Source: Crotophaga sulcirostris
Lineage: Eukaryota > Chordata > Aves > Cuculiformes > Crotophagidae
DNA length: 64,000 nucleotides
Assembly: GCA_013397455.1 (NCBI GenBank)
Contig: VYZB01000336.1
Location: 639,674-703,673 of the forward strand
Direction of reading: 5' to 3'
The notes beneath the pieces were generated by a model. The model searched no databases, was not told the DNA's origin, and saw nothing but the letters and a program-made list of their open reading frames with translations. Positions within the stretch are counted from its first letter, which is position 1. Each line of letters begins with the position of its first letter. This document shows positions 46,427 through 58,235 of this stretch, one piece after another. Made by a program: the position numbers and the translations under genes.

Positions 46427-47262
46427 GGAGGACAGGATGACATACAGAACAACCCTGACAAGCCAGAGGAGTGGGCTTGTGGAAACCTTGTGAGGTTCAA
46501 CAAGGTCAAGTACAAGGTCCTGCAAGTAGGTCAGGGAAACCCTCAGTATCAGTAGAGGATGTGGGATGAAGAGATTGAGAGCAGCCCCACAGAGAAGGAC
46601 CTGGAGGTGCTGGTAATGAGGAGCTCAACATGAGCTGGCAACATGCACACACAGCCCAGTAAGCCAACCGTGTCCTGGGCTGCATTCAAAGCAGTGGGAC
46701 CAGCATGGTGAGGAAGAGGATTCTGCCCCTCTACTCCAACCCCACCTGGAGTCCTGCATTCAGTTCTGGAGTCCTTAGCACAGAAAGGACATGGATTTCT
46801 TAAAGCAGATCCAAAGAATTCCACGAAGATGACCCGAGGGCTGGAGCACCTCCAGTATGAGGATAGGCTGAGAGAGTTGGAGTCATTCAGCCTGGCGAAG
46901 AGAAGGCTGCAGGGAGACTTTAGAGCAGCCTTCCAGTACTGAAAGGGGGTACAGGAAAGGTGGGGAGGGGCTTTTGATCAGGAAGTGCAGGGGTAGAAGA
47001 AGGGGAACAGTTTTCAGCTGGAAGAGGGGAGATTGAGATGAGATCTTAGGAAGAAATATTTCCCTGTGAGGGTGAGGAGACCCTGGCATACGTTGCTCAG
47101 GGAAGTGTTGGTTGCCTCATCCCTGGAGGTGTTCAAGGCCATGTTGGATGGGGGTTTGAGCACCCTGGTCCAGTGGAAGGTGCTCCTGCCCATGGCAAGG
47201 AAGTTGGAACTGGATGGGCTTTAAGGTCCCCTCCAACCCAACCCATTCCATGATTCTATGAT
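46427..47262 (+). mobile_element. CR1, family A, 5' truncated
   Basis: AGGACAGGATGACATACAGA to CATTCCATGATTCTATGATT; spans from just after the RT motif C region to the tail. Confidence 0.94.
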
Positions 47263-47333
47263 TGGAAAGGGTGGGAAGTTTCAGCTTAGAAGACAAAAAA
47301 TTACTATGGCATAATTATTAAGGAATTAAAATA

Positions 47334-47448
47334 NNNNNNNNNNNNNNNNNNNNNNNNNNNNNNNNNNNNNNNNNNNNNNNNNNNNNNNNNNNNNNNNNNN
47401 NNNNNNNNNNNNNNNNNNNNNNNNNNNNNNNNNNNNNNNNNNNNNNNN
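47334..47448. other. assembly gap (115 N)
   Basis: Run of N between AATTAAAATA and AATTTTATTG. Confidence 1.
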
Positions 47449-47539
47449 AATTTTATTGTTTTGTCATGTTATCTAGCACGACGAGGTCTTCAACCTTTAT
47501 TTGTAGAGTGCATCTATACTACATTAATACAGGTAATAC

Positions 47540-47610
47540 AGTATAGGTTGGACTCGATAATCTCAGAGGTCCTTTCCAACCTTGTAATACTATGATACTG
47601 TGATACTGTG
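47540..47610 (+). mobile_element. CR1 3' tail, family D
   Basis: GTATAGGTTGGACTCGATAA, GGTCCTTTCCAACCTTGTAA, then ATACTATGATACTGTGATAC; third family D tail in the window. Confidence 0.88.
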
Positions 47611-48203
47611 TAATAATAACGACGACTGTAGTGTATGTGTGCTGTAATATAACTTTTCTTTTCCCCTTGCCCATTTTAATGAATACGAGTCCCCCAGGGA
47701 ACTCGACACACAGGTATTGGCAGAAAAGAAGAGCATAAAGTGTAGACAAACTATAAATGTCAACGGCATGGCACCGCTCACAATGGGACCCAGGGGCATA
47801 AGTAGAAATAGCAGAGAAACATTAAGAAAGGGAAAATTTAGGGTGTTTCAGGAAAGATAAATAGTTATATCACAGGAGATGGATAACTGTGATGCTTAAA
47901 CAATACCCCAGCAAAAGTGGGGGGAAAAGACCAGCACTTAAATGCTTTTTTGCCAGGACATGGGGGAGGTGAGGGAAGAGAGAGATTGGAGATAAAACTG
48001 CCTGGTGTGACTCACGGTGCATTAGCGGTGGTAGCAGAGGACACAATAACTCCTTCCAAGTCTCATCACATTTGGGTTTTTTTGGGAAACCTCAACTTAG
48101 AAATTATTTGCTGATTCACCACGACTATGCAAACAACCCTCTTACAAGCTTTCAGTGAACTTCAGATACAAGTTCTTTTATCTGTTCTTTTATCAGTTCT
48201 TTG
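47611..48203. other. unique intron sequence
   Basis: No exon or repeat recognised. Confidence 0.45.
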
Positions 48204-49020
48204 CTCTGCAAAGAGATCTGGACAGGCTGGGTCAATGGGCTGTAACCAATGGGATGAGGTTTAAGAAGACCAAGGGCCGAGACTTGCACTTGGGATATAA
48301 CAACCCCATGCAGCATTACAGACTTGGGGAAGATTGGCTGGAGAGTTGCCTGTCAGAGAAGGATCTGGGGGTGTTGAATGACAACCAGCTAAATATAAGT
48401 CAGCAATGTGTCCAGGTTGCCAGGAAGGTCAATGGCATCTTGGCCACAGTGTGGCCAGCAGGAGTAGGGAAGTGATTGTGCCCCTGTACTCAGCACTGGT
48501 GAGGCCACACCTCAAGCACTGTGTTCAGTTCTCGGCCCCCCACTACCAGAAGGACATTGAGGTGCTGGAGCGTGTCCAGAGAAGGGTGACAAGGCTGGTG
48601 AAGGGGCTGGTGAACAAGTCTTATGAGGAGTGGCTGAGGGAGCTGGGGTTGTGTATCTTGGAGAAGAGGAGGCTGAGGGGAGACTTCATCGCTGTCTACA
48701 ACTGCCTGAAAGGAGGTTGTGGCAAAGGTTGTGTTGGTCTCTTCTCCCAAGTGACAGGTGATAGGACAAGAGGAAATGGCCATATGTTGCGCCAGGGCAG
48801 GTTTAGGCTGGATATTAAGAAAAAATTCTTCACTGAAGGGGTGGTTAGGCAGTGGCACAGGCTGTCCAGAGAAGTAATTGAGTCACCATCCCTGGAGGTC
48901 TTTGAAAGACGGTTAGATGAGTTTCTGGGGGACATGGTTTAGTGGAGGACAGGTATGTTTGGACTCGATGATCTCAAAGGTCTTTTCCAATCGGATGACT
49001 CTATGATTCTAGGATTCTAT
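48204..49020 (+). mobile_element. CR1, family B, best-preserved C-terminal ORF2
   Basis: CAAAGAGATCTGGACAGGCT to GACTCTATGATTCTAGGATT. An uninterrupted 178-codon frame (48406-48942) runs from [20 protein letters not shown] to [13 protein letters not shown] at the natural ORF2 end. A frame slip near 48465 separates it from the preceding 106-codon frame, so the copy is young but not intact. Confidence 0.96.
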
Positions 49021-49237
49021 CCTTTCTTACAATCAGGTTCATATGACCATGCAACTCCATCACTAAAATTACAAATGCACCTCTCCACCATGTATTTTCC
49101 TAATTTTTTTTCATATTACTGCAGATTTCATTTTCTTTCTTTTAAAGGACAATACAAAGAGAGAAAGTATCTTGAATACTAGCAATTAAAATGCTACAGT
49201 AAAAATACACGAAGACACCAAACCAACATGGCCACGT

Positions 49238-49388
49238 CTCATAGAATCATCAAATGGTTTGGTTTTGAAGAGATCCCATCCAATTCCAACCCTCCTGCTA
49301 TGGGCAGGGACACCTTCCACTGGATCAGGCTGCTCAAAGCCCTGTCCACCCTGGCCTTGAACACCTTCAGGGATGGGGCATCCAACCA
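49238..49388 (-). mobile_element. CR1 3' end, family A
   Basis: CTCATAGAATCATCAAATGG, TATGGGCAGGGACACCTTCC, to TTCAGGGATGGGGCATCC. Confidence 0.9.
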
Positions 49389-49765
49389 TGTACTGAGCGG
49401 GGAATGTGGCTTTCTCCATTTTGATGCTCATGCCATATGCCTCAGATACAGTATTGTCTCAGAGGTTCACTGCTCTTCACTCAAAGGAAGACAACCTGCC
49501 ACTGCTGCCATGAGAAGATGGGTTGCAAAGGTCACTGGCACATGCTGTCACTGTTTCTGCTACATGACCCATTTCAAAGTACTACCAAAAATAACTCTAA
49601 ATGTTTATATTTCTAGTTTCCAAAATTATGATTTCAAACTTGACTTCTGAATTAGACCAAACCATCCAGTTATGGGGAGGGAACCCCTGAAAGCATGTTT
49701 GAAAGTGATGTTGTCATGTGTTTCTTGACGTGTTAAACTCAATGACATGCAATTTGAGAAATAAT
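49389..49765. other. unique intron sequence
   Basis: No exon or repeat recognised. Confidence 0.45.
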
Positions 49766-49889
49766 GAGGTCAGGTTGGATGGGGCTCTGACCAACCTGAT
49801 CAACTCAAAATGCTCCTGCTCACTATGATGGGGTTGAAACTGGGTGACTTTCATGGTACATTCCAATCCAAACCATTCTATGATTCTAC
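49766..49889 (+). mobile_element. CR1 3' tail, family A
   Basis: GAGGTCAGGTTGGATGGGGC, TGGTACATTCCAATCCAAAC, CATTCTATGATTCTAC. Confidence 0.88.
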
Positions 49890-50412
49890 ATTTCCATACT
49901 TCCTTGGCTACATTTCAAAAGACGATGCTCTAACAGCACCTCTGTTAGAGATACTTGAACCTTCAAGAGATCTGTTTCATCTGGAGAAGACTTGTGTTGG
50001 AGAAGATTTGTGTTTCAGCCACATAGATAATTGTTTCCAAGTTATGAATGGGAGATACTTGGAGCCCAAGTTCCCCTGCAAGAAGTGCTATTAGTAGCCT
50101 CGATGTTTTGGCCTGGTTTAGAGCTCCTGCTGTATCCATGAAAATTGATTTCTTGTTGAACGCAGGCAACTGAAATAAGTACCTTCAGGTCTCTAACGTA
50201 AATTTGCGCAAGAACAAGACTTATATTAAGAGCTGTGCAGCTTTCTTCAAGATTATTATTCGAGGGAAATGGGAAATGAAACATTTCCTACTCATTTAAG
50301 TTTAAGATCATATGGAGAAGATTCATAGAGTTCATTTTGTCAAGGAAAAACAGGTGTATATTGAAAATGAGGTTTCTCAGTCTAAATGAAAATTGGGACC
50401 TTTTAATGACTT
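49890..50412. other. unique intron sequence
   Basis: No exon or repeat recognised. Confidence 0.45.
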
Positions 50413-50568
50413 AATGCCTCATCCCTGGAGGTGTTCAAGGCCAGGTTGGATGAGGTCTTGAGCAACCTGATCCAGTTGAAGATGCTCCTGCTTACTACAA
50501 GGGGATTGGAATGGGATGGGCTTTAATGTCCCTTCCAACCTAAATAGTTCTATTATTCTGTGATTCTA
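50413..50568 (+). mobile_element. CR1 3' tail, family A
   Basis: AATGCCTCATCCCTGGAGGT to GTTCTATTATTCTGTGATTC. Confidence 0.9.
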
Positions 50569-50727
50569 CCTCTTTGCTGCACCACAAATGCTTTGGTTCT
50601 ACTGTCACTGGGACATGAAAAGAAATTCTTCTCATACAGAAGACAGCCTGCTGCTGTCACATCCATTCAAACTGAGTTTTCTCGTAATAATGTTCATTTT
50701 TTTTGCTATTTGGGAATATGAGTGGGT

Positions 50728-50821
50728 GAAGCACCCCAATCTAGTGGGAGGTGTCCCTGCCCATGGCAGGGGGTTTGGAACTGAGGTCCCTTCCAACCCA
50801 AACCTTTCTATGATTCTATGA
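50728..50821 (+). mobile_element. CR1 3' tail, family A
   Basis: CCAATCTAGTGGGAGGTGTC, CCCTGCCCATGGCAGGGGG, CTTTCTATGATTCTATG. Confidence 0.88.
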
Positions 50822-50903
50822 CTTATACATCTTTTTCTTTTAACTATGTCTAACCTAAGGAATTTTTGCTTTCCTGTTGTTGTTTTCCTTATTCCTTGTT
50901 AGT

Positions 50904-50947
50904 AATCATAGAATTTCTTTGTTGGAAAAGACTTTTGAGATCATCAC
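50904..50947 (-). mobile_element. CR1 3' tip, family B
   Basis: AATCATAGAATTTCTTTGTT then GGAAAAGACTTTTGAGATCA; only 44 bp remain. Confidence 0.8.
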
Positions 50948-51521
50948 AATGTCTTTATAGCAGTAAGAATGTTTCTTGTTAATTGATGTTGCAGAACCAA
51001 TGAAAAAGAAAGCCATATAAGATTTTTGTATGTTATAGAAACAGCTTTGCTTAATGGAATTGGTGTGTAGGGGATGGTGGGCTGGACGACAACAAAGTTT
51101 AAGACCAAAATTGGCTCCATAAAAAACAAAGTTTGGATACCATAGCTCTTTCCTAGCCAAAATGGTATGTGTTCCCATCTTCAGAATACACAGAAGAGTC
51201 TCTAGAGAACTAAATAATTAAAAACCAACCTATTTCTGGGCTTAAATGGCATGTTATTTATGGAACCATTCATGCCAGAATTATCTTTGCTTTGGAATTT
51301 CAAGAGTAGCCTTAAGTCCCAGAGTGCTTTTTAATGCATAATTAAATCTTTTCACAAGCTCAATGTTATCTTTCACAGAGAATTCAGAAAGTATCTGATG
51401 AAAATCTATATTTGTGCTCTACTAGTATTCTCCAGTGCTCTTCTGGGGGATGCTGGGCTGACAAAATTAACTTATGTGATTTTTTGCCATTCATGGGAGA
51501 TGAAGTTCTAGTAACAAGTAG
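50948..51521. other. unique intron sequence
   Basis: AT-rich; no exon or repeat recognised. Confidence 0.45.
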
Positions 51522-52006
51522 CAGAGAGATCTAAACAGGCTGGAGAAGTAGGTCTGTGCCAAACCCCTGAGATTCAACAAGACCAACTGCAAGGTCCTGC
51601 ACCTGGGTTAGGGCAATCCCAAGCACAAATACAGATTGGGAGGAGAAGGAATTGAGATCTTGGGGTGCTGGTGGATGAGAAGTTCAACAGGAGTCGACAA
51701 TGTGCACTTGCAGCTCAGAAAGCCAACCATGTCCTGGGCTGCATCCAAAGTCATGGGACCAGCAGGGCAAGGGAGGGGATTCTGCCCCTGTGTTCCACTT
51801 TGGTTAGACCTCGCTTGGAGCCCTGTACCCAGTTCTGGAGTCCTCAGCACAGGAAGGACATGGATCTGCTAGAGCAGGTCCAAAGGACTCCACGAAGATG
51901 ATCCGAGGGCTGGCGCACCTCCGATATGAGGACAGGCTGGGAGAGTTGGGCTTGTTCAAGTTGGAGAAGAGAAGGCTCTGAGGAGACCATCCTATGATTC
52001 TACGAT
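51522..52006 (+). mobile_element. CR1, family A-like, internally deleted, 3' tip kept
   Basis: Runs from GCAGAGAGATCTAAACAGGC to AGAAGGCTCTGAGGAGACC, then jumps straight to ATCCTATGATTCTACG. About 350 bp of C-terminal coding sequence and 3' UTR are missing. Confidence 0.92.
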
Positions 52007-52624
52007 TTGAAACACTTCAATTCAGTCAGTCCCTTCAGAGCTGTGCATTAAATGCTGTTTGGTTGACAAAATACATCCAAAACTTCTCACATCTTTCGTA
52101 TTGATGTATTAAACTCTTTCCTATATTTCTCTGTACACTCTAATATACTTATCTCTGATCTTTTCTGTGAACGCTTAGTCTCCTGTGCTCTTTATTAGCT
52201 GCCTTTTTTATTTTCTCCTCAATAAGGATTTCATCTATGTACAGCACTTCACCTTGCTTCTTTTCTCCCATTGAGTTATTGTGTTCATGGAGCATTCACC
52301 AGCAGAAACAGCATTTCTTTGGACCCGAGTATATGCTCCGCACCCTCACGTAAATCTGCAGCATTCCCACAATAAGCGTTGGCATCTTGCACCTTACAGC
52401 AGAGCCGTAAGATCAAGAATGTAGGTTTTGGATGTCCAGTGCTGATGAGCGTTTTATTATAAAAAATTAACTCATATCAAAGAAATGTTTCTCCTACACA
52501 AAGACTTCTCAATAAAAGGTATTAGGAGAGTGGTATTTCTTTGGTATAGTAGAGGTTTTCCTGGTGATTTTGTATGAAACATATTAAATGCCTGCTATTT
52601 TCACAACTTTTTTTAATCAGTAAG
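52007..52624. other. unique intron sequence
   Basis: AT-rich; no exon or repeat recognised. Confidence 0.45.
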
Positions 52625-53030
52625 TCATAGAATCATGGAATGGGTTGGGCTGAAAGGAACCTTAAAGCCCATCCAGTTCCAGCCACTCTGCAATGGGCAG
52701 GGACACCTCCCACTGGATCAGGTTGCTCAAAGCCTCATCCAACATAGTCTTGAACAACTCCAAAGACGGGGCAGCCACCACTTTCCTGGATAACCTCTGC
52801 CAGTGCTTCACCACTCTCACAGGAAAACATTTCTCCTTAAGGTCCCATCTCAATCTCCCCTCTTGCAGCTTCAAACTGTTCCCCTCACCCTATCCATGCA
52901 ATCCCTGATCAAGAGCCCCTCTCCAGCTTTCCTGTATCCCCTTCCCACACGGGAAGTCTGCTCTGAGGTCTCCCAAGAGCATTCTCTTCTCTATACTGAA
53001 CAATCCCAACTCTCTCGGCCTGTCTTCATG
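52625..53030 (-). mobile_element. CR1, family A, 5' truncated
   Basis: TCATAGAATCATGGAATGGG, GCAATGGGCAGGGACACCTC, to CTCTCTCGGCCTGTCTTCAT. Confidence 0.94.
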
Positions 53031-53490
53031 TGGAAAGTCCTATATTAAGCCCAAGTGCTGACTATTCTTATTGCATCTCATTTGGTTCATATGTAGGGTG
53101 TGAATGACTTCATCTACATGGCAATGCTGAGCACTGCTCTGAGTGTAATTTGCAGGATTTGGGCAATAACATTTGATTTTATCTGTTTATCTTTGCTGCT
53201 TAGTTCATTTTCCACCAGATAAAAACAGGACCAACATACTTACTTATAATATAATAATGAGAGCTTGGGATTTCAAAGAGTTGACATCTGGTGTAATTTA
53301 CTGGGAAGTCTCTGAAATTATTTTTCCACAAGCAGTGTGCAACAAAGATTTCTGATTTTCTAATAGTTGCTTTCTTCCTACTGCAAAGTTAAGACAAATT
53401 AGCAATGTGATATGGTATCGCACACTGAAAATTTCCCTCTCATCTGCTGGATGGTGCCCAAGTAGTTCATGTGTTATTTGATGGTGATCC
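53031..53490. other. unique intron sequence
   Basis: AT-rich; no exon or repeat recognised. Confidence 0.45.
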
Positions 53491-54469
53491 ATGACTAGTG
53501 GTTTCCCACAAGGGTCCATACTGGGACCAGTGCTCTTTAATATTTTCATTGGTGATATAGACAATGAAATCGAGGGCACTCTCAGCAAGTTTGCAGGTTA
53601 CACAAAGCTGAGAGGGGCAGCTGTCACATCAGAGGACAGGATGCCATCCAGAGGGACCTGGACTAGCTGGAGAAGTAGGGCTGTGTGAACCTCATGAGGT
53701 CCAAGAAGATCAAGTGCAAGGTGCTATACCTGCACTGGGGAAACCCACAGTTGCAATACAGGCTGGAGGATGATGTGTTTGAGACCAGCCCTGTGGAGAA
53801 GGATCTGAGGTGCTGGTGGATGAGAAGCTCAACTTGAGCTAACAATGTGCTCTTGCAGCCCAGAAAGCCAACCGTGTCGTGGGCTGCATCAAAACAACTA
53901 TGGCCAGCAGGGCAAGGGAAGAGACTCTCCCTCCCCACTCCACTCTCCTAAGACCCCACCTGGAAAATTTTGTCCAGTTCTGGAATTCCAAACATAAGAA
54001 GGGTATGGAACTATTAGAACGGGTCCAGAGGAGGCCATGGAGATGATCCCAGGGCTGGAGAGCCTCTGCTATGAGGACAGACTGAGAGAGTTGAAGTTGT
54101 TAAGCCTGGAGAAGAGAAGGCTGTGGGGAGACCCCATAGCATCCTTGCAGTACTGAAAGGGGCTCCAGGAAAGCTGGGGAGGGGCTCTTGATCAGGGAGT
54201 GCAGGAATGGTACAACAGGAACAAAGCTGAAAGAGGGGAGATTGAAATGGGATCTTAGGAGGAAATATTTTCCTGTGAGGGTGGTGAGGCACTGGCACAC
54301 GTTTCCCAGAGAAGTCATGGCTGCCCTATCTCTGGAGGTGTTGAAGGCTTGGTTGGATGAGGCTTTGAGCAACCTGATCCAGTGGGAGGTGTCCCTGTCC
54401 TTGGTAGAGTGGCTGGAACTGGATGGGCTTTAGGGTCCCTTCTGACCCATAACATTCTACCATTCTGTG
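53491..54469 (+). mobile_element. CR1, family A, starting at the RT SG-P-Q motif
   Basis: The frame from 53491 reads [20 protein letters not shown], the RT motif B region, followed by SKFAGYTKL where FADDTKL is expected, so both catalytic Asp are lost. Runs to the tail ACATTCTACCATTCTGTG. Confidence 0.95.
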
Positions 54470-55334
54470 TTAACTCCAGTGAAGTGTGGTGGAGACAGGC
54501 TCCAGTCCCACTGCTGCGATGGCTTTCCACCACCCTAAGCTCTTAAATAGAGTGAACAGAGATGTAGAGCAAACTTTTCTAGCCTCTTCTCCTGTCAAGG
54601 GAGGGTGTTATGGTAGTCTGATGTAATAAAATGTGGTTGCTTTGAAAACAGCCACTTAATTTACTTAGGGAATAAGTCTGTTTTGCATAACACCATAAAG
54701 TTACTCTGTGAATTCTGAAAACTGTGAATTCCTCAGGATTTTGACAGTTCTCCCTCAAGGGCCTAAGTTTTGTATTCTTGATAATGAGAGCAGGGAAGAC
54801 TCTAATAGTCTTTATAATAATTCCTACACTGCAAAATTTTTTTTTTTATTTTTTTTTGCAGTGATGTAGCCCTAAGGGTCAAAACTGCCAAAAATTCTAC
54901 TTCTGCCATCCCAAAAGATTTCCTCTTAGCAATCTTCCCAACTGGGGTGGTTTATTGTGATCATCAGGAGGGAATCCACCCTATTGTTGATGTGACAGGT
55001 TATTTTCTCAAATCTATTTTTAAAAGTTGCCATGTTTATTACCTACTCAAAGAATAACAACCAGGTGCAAGGCTATTTAGGTCACTGCACACATTGCTTT
55101 GTTCAGGACTGAAGCTGGGATTATTTCTCATTTTTCTTGACAACTCCATTGTACCTTACTTTATTGGAAACATTATGACATTAAATCTCCTGAAAGGAAG
55201 ATAACTTTTCCAATGTAGTGGAGATAAGCAGCAGGCCTGTAATCAAAGTTTGGACAGTCATTCTGATGAAACTGAGCAAGTCTCTCTTCCTTGAAAACAC
55301 CATAGGAATTCCAAAATATACCAAAATAAGCCAT
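54470..55334. other. unique intron sequence
   Basis: A T-rich tract (54837-54857) ends in GCAG and precedes a 64-codon open frame to 55057 that I do not recognise (see rejected items). No other feature. Confidence 0.5.
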
Positions 55335-55891
55335 TTTTCTCCCCCTCTATTCTGCTCTCCTGAGACCCCACATGGAGCGCTCTGTCCAGTTCTGGAATCT
55401 CCAACATAAGAAGGATATGGAACTGTTGGAACACATCCAAAGTAGGCTATGAAGAAGACCTGAGGGTTAGAGAACCTTTGCTATGAGGACAGGCTGAGAG
55501 AGTTGGGGTTGTTCACCCTGGAAAAGAGAAGGCTCCAGGGAGACCTTAGAGCAGTCTTCCAATACTAAAAGGGCTCCAGAAAAGCTGGGGTGGGGCTTTT
55601 TACAAGGGCAAGAAGTGACAGAACAAGGGAGAATGGTTTTAAATTGGGAGAGGGAAGCTTTACATTAGACATTAGGAAGAAATTCTTCACGATGAGGGTA
55701 GTGAGACACTGACACAGATTGCCCAGTGATGATGTGGATGCCCCATCCCTGGAGGTGTTCAAGGCCAGGCTGAATGGGACCTTGAGCATCCTGGTCTATT
55801 GGGAGGTGTCCCTGCCCACGGCAAGGGGGTTGGAACTTTAACAGCTTTAATGTCCCTTCCAACCCAAACCATTCTTTGATTCTATTATTCT
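55335..55891 (+). mobile_element. CR1, family A, 5' truncated
   Basis: TTTCTCCCCCTCTATTCTGC to CATTCTTTGATTCTATTATT; includes CCCTGCCCACGGCAAGGGGG. Confidence 0.94.
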
Positions 55892-56234
55892 GTTTTAGAG
55901 TGTTTAACTGAACAGAGCTGTCCCCTCTCCCAAGGTCAGGCATAACCAGATTCTTCTTTTATCCCATCCTTCTCTGGCCAAATACTGAGATACTTCAGGC
56001 CAGAACATAAATTAAATGTGATGAACCCAACCCTGGATGATCAGCAGCAGATTTACAACAAAGTTGAACTTGCCTGCTCTAGTAATAAGCATCGACTGAG
56101 GCTGAACTAAACCCATTGTCCTTAACTATAGCAGAATATCCTCCTGCAGCCCTATTTATCAGCTAATGTCTATTATAAGTACACCTAATAGGACACCTTC
56201 AGGCCAAGATGTCAAACCTAAGAGTTAAGTTTTT
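55892..56234. other. unique intron sequence
   Basis: No exon or repeat recognised. Confidence 0.45.
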
Positions 56235-56373
56235 GCCTACATCTGCAGCAGGGCAATCCCAAGCACAAATACAGGCCGGAAGGAGAATGGACTGGGAGCA
56301 GCCCTGAAGAGAAGGACTTGGGGTGTTGCTGGATGACAAGCTCAATGGCAACCATGATTCTATCATTGTATGA
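56235..56373 (+). mobile_element. CR1, family A-like, internally deleted, 3' tip kept
   Basis: GGCAATCCCAAGCACAAATA through GATGACAAGCTCAATGGCAA, then straight into CATGATTCTATCATTGTATG. About 600 bp is missing between. Confidence 0.88.
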
Positions 56374-57007
56374 TTTATTGCTGAATGGTGTAATTTCTCG
56401 GTGTGCAGGTATTAAGGTAAATCTCATTGCGTTCTGGAAATCCGGGATGATTTTCAGGAGGAGACAAAATATATCAAAATAGTTCCAACAGCAGCTCTGA
56501 TGCTGATTAAAAATGTCTAAATATTGACCACTAAAACATGAATCCTTTTTAGAAGTACTAGAAAACAGACAATACATTTCTAGATCTGAGTTGGTGTTTT
56601 CTGCAGCCCCACTTAATATTATTAAATATCCATAAGGAATGAAAAGTGTTTAATTAAACAGATGCCAATAGGTACAAAATTTAAAGTCATATACTGAATT
56701 ACCATCGTCAGTATTCCTAAAGATCAGTGTGTTACGTTGTTGAGTGACTTTCAGTTATCAGCTTTCCTAGGTGCATTTGGCATCTGAGTCGCATGATAAT
56801 TACAGGAACCATCAGCACTTCATATTTTAAAGAAAAGCATAATTAAACAGAAAAATGTAGATAAATCATTACTGAAGATAAGGTATTTTCACAGCTCATT
56901 GGAGGTAAGAGCTATTTAAGGTAGCATGTGATACTTGGGTTACCCCTGTATTTCATGCACTGCTCCAGAGACCTGGAAAGCCAAAAGCAGATGTACAGGT
57001 ACTGTTC
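56374..57007. other. unique intron sequence; 56590-56940 candidate conserved element
   Basis: AT-rich unique sequence with GCATGATAATTACAGGAACC, AAGCATAATTAAACAG and GATAAATCATTACTG. TAATTA-type cores suggest a regulatory element, by inference only. Confidence 0.35.
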
Positions 57008-57611
57008 AATCATAGATAGTCATGGAATTGCAGAATCCCAGAACGGTTTGTGTTGGAAGGGACCTTAAAGCCCACCCAGTTCCAAATACCTGCCATGGGC
57101 AGGAACATCTCCCACCGGATCAGGGTGCTCAAAGACCCATCCAGCCTGGCCTTGAACACCTCCAGGGATGGAGCAACCACAGCTTCTCTGGGCAGTCCTA
57201 AGAACTCATCTCAATCTCCCCTCTTGCAGTTGAAAACCATTCCCCTCATCCTATCCCTGCACTCCACAGTCAAGAGTCCCTCCCCAGCTTTCCTGTATTC
57301 CCTTTCAGTACTGGAACTACTCCCTGCAGCCTTCTCTTCTCCAGGCTGAACAATCCCAACTCTCTCAGCCTGTCCTTGTACAGGACATGTTCCAACCCTT
57401 GGATCAACTCCATGGCCTCCTTTGGACTCACTTCAAAAGATCCATGTCCTTGTGCTGAGGACTCCAATACTGGATGCAGAGATCGAGGTGAGGTCTCACC
57501 AAGGCAGAGCAGAGGGGCAGAATCTCCTCCCTGCTTTGGATGCAGCCCAGGACATGGTTTGCTTTCTGGGTTGTAAGCACACATTGCCAGCTCCTATTGA
57601 GCATCTTATCT
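57008..57611 (-). mobile_element. CR1, family A, with two internal deletions
   Basis: AATCATAGATAGTCATGGAA to GCACACATTGCCAGCTCC. The CTGTGCCAGTGCCTCACC block is missing near 57195 (GGGCAGTCC joins TAAGAACTC), and there is a further loss near 57317. Confidence 0.92.
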
Positions 57612-58235
57612 TTCTCTTATCTGTGGCAGTGATGATGTTCAGTATTTTTTTTCTGATGGGCAGCAAACACCTTCCTCCAGACAAAGAAGAAGCAAGTATT
57701 GAGCAAATCTGGGCAGCTCCTGGTATCAGCACAGCATAATAAGGGTGCATGCATTTACATTATTTAAAATTAAATCATTTTTACATAAATTCCTGAGATT
57801 TTGATTTTAATCTGAATCTTAATAGCCTAATTATTTTGAAATTATTGTGCCCTTTGCTTTATAAACTCTTAATCATGAGACTCTCGGGCACATATCGTTT
57901 AAGCAATCAGCATCAGTATAATCAGCAATTAAAGTGATAGCTAAGTACAGGTGCAGTTAAGAGCTAATCAATTAAGTGCCTTTGTAATTGAAAACTTGCT
58001 TGAAGTATTGATAGTTACTTTGATCCCTGGACCTGTAAACTTCCACTTGGTTTTCTTGTCATCGATTGAAGTCTGTTACAAATTTGCAATATTTTGCAGG
58101 TGTTGTGAAGGAGGGGAGTGAAATTCAACCTTTTCTTACCTGGCCGATGTCAATAGAAATGGTATTTAAGGTCAGAGGTGGTTTTCCAGCTGTTAAATGA
58201 CTTAGAGGAGCTTGTTTGCATGTTGACAGGCAGCT
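57612..58235. other. unique intron sequence; 57740-58130 candidate conserved element
   Basis: Dense ATTA/TAATTA and ATTAAAG motifs (CCTAATTATTTTGAAATTAT, GCTAATCAATTAAGTGCC), interrupted by CATCGATTGAAG and TCTCGGGCACATATCG, with no repeat similarity. Typical of developmental-gene intron enhancers, but function is inferred. Confidence 0.4.

Noticed and set aside
54837..55057. T-rich tract ending in GCAG followed by a 64-codon open frame (starting DVALRVKTAKN), as if an exon
   Set aside because: No similarity to DCC or any protein I know, no good donor before the stop at 55055, and the tract looks like a simple repeat. A protein search and RNA-seq would settle it.
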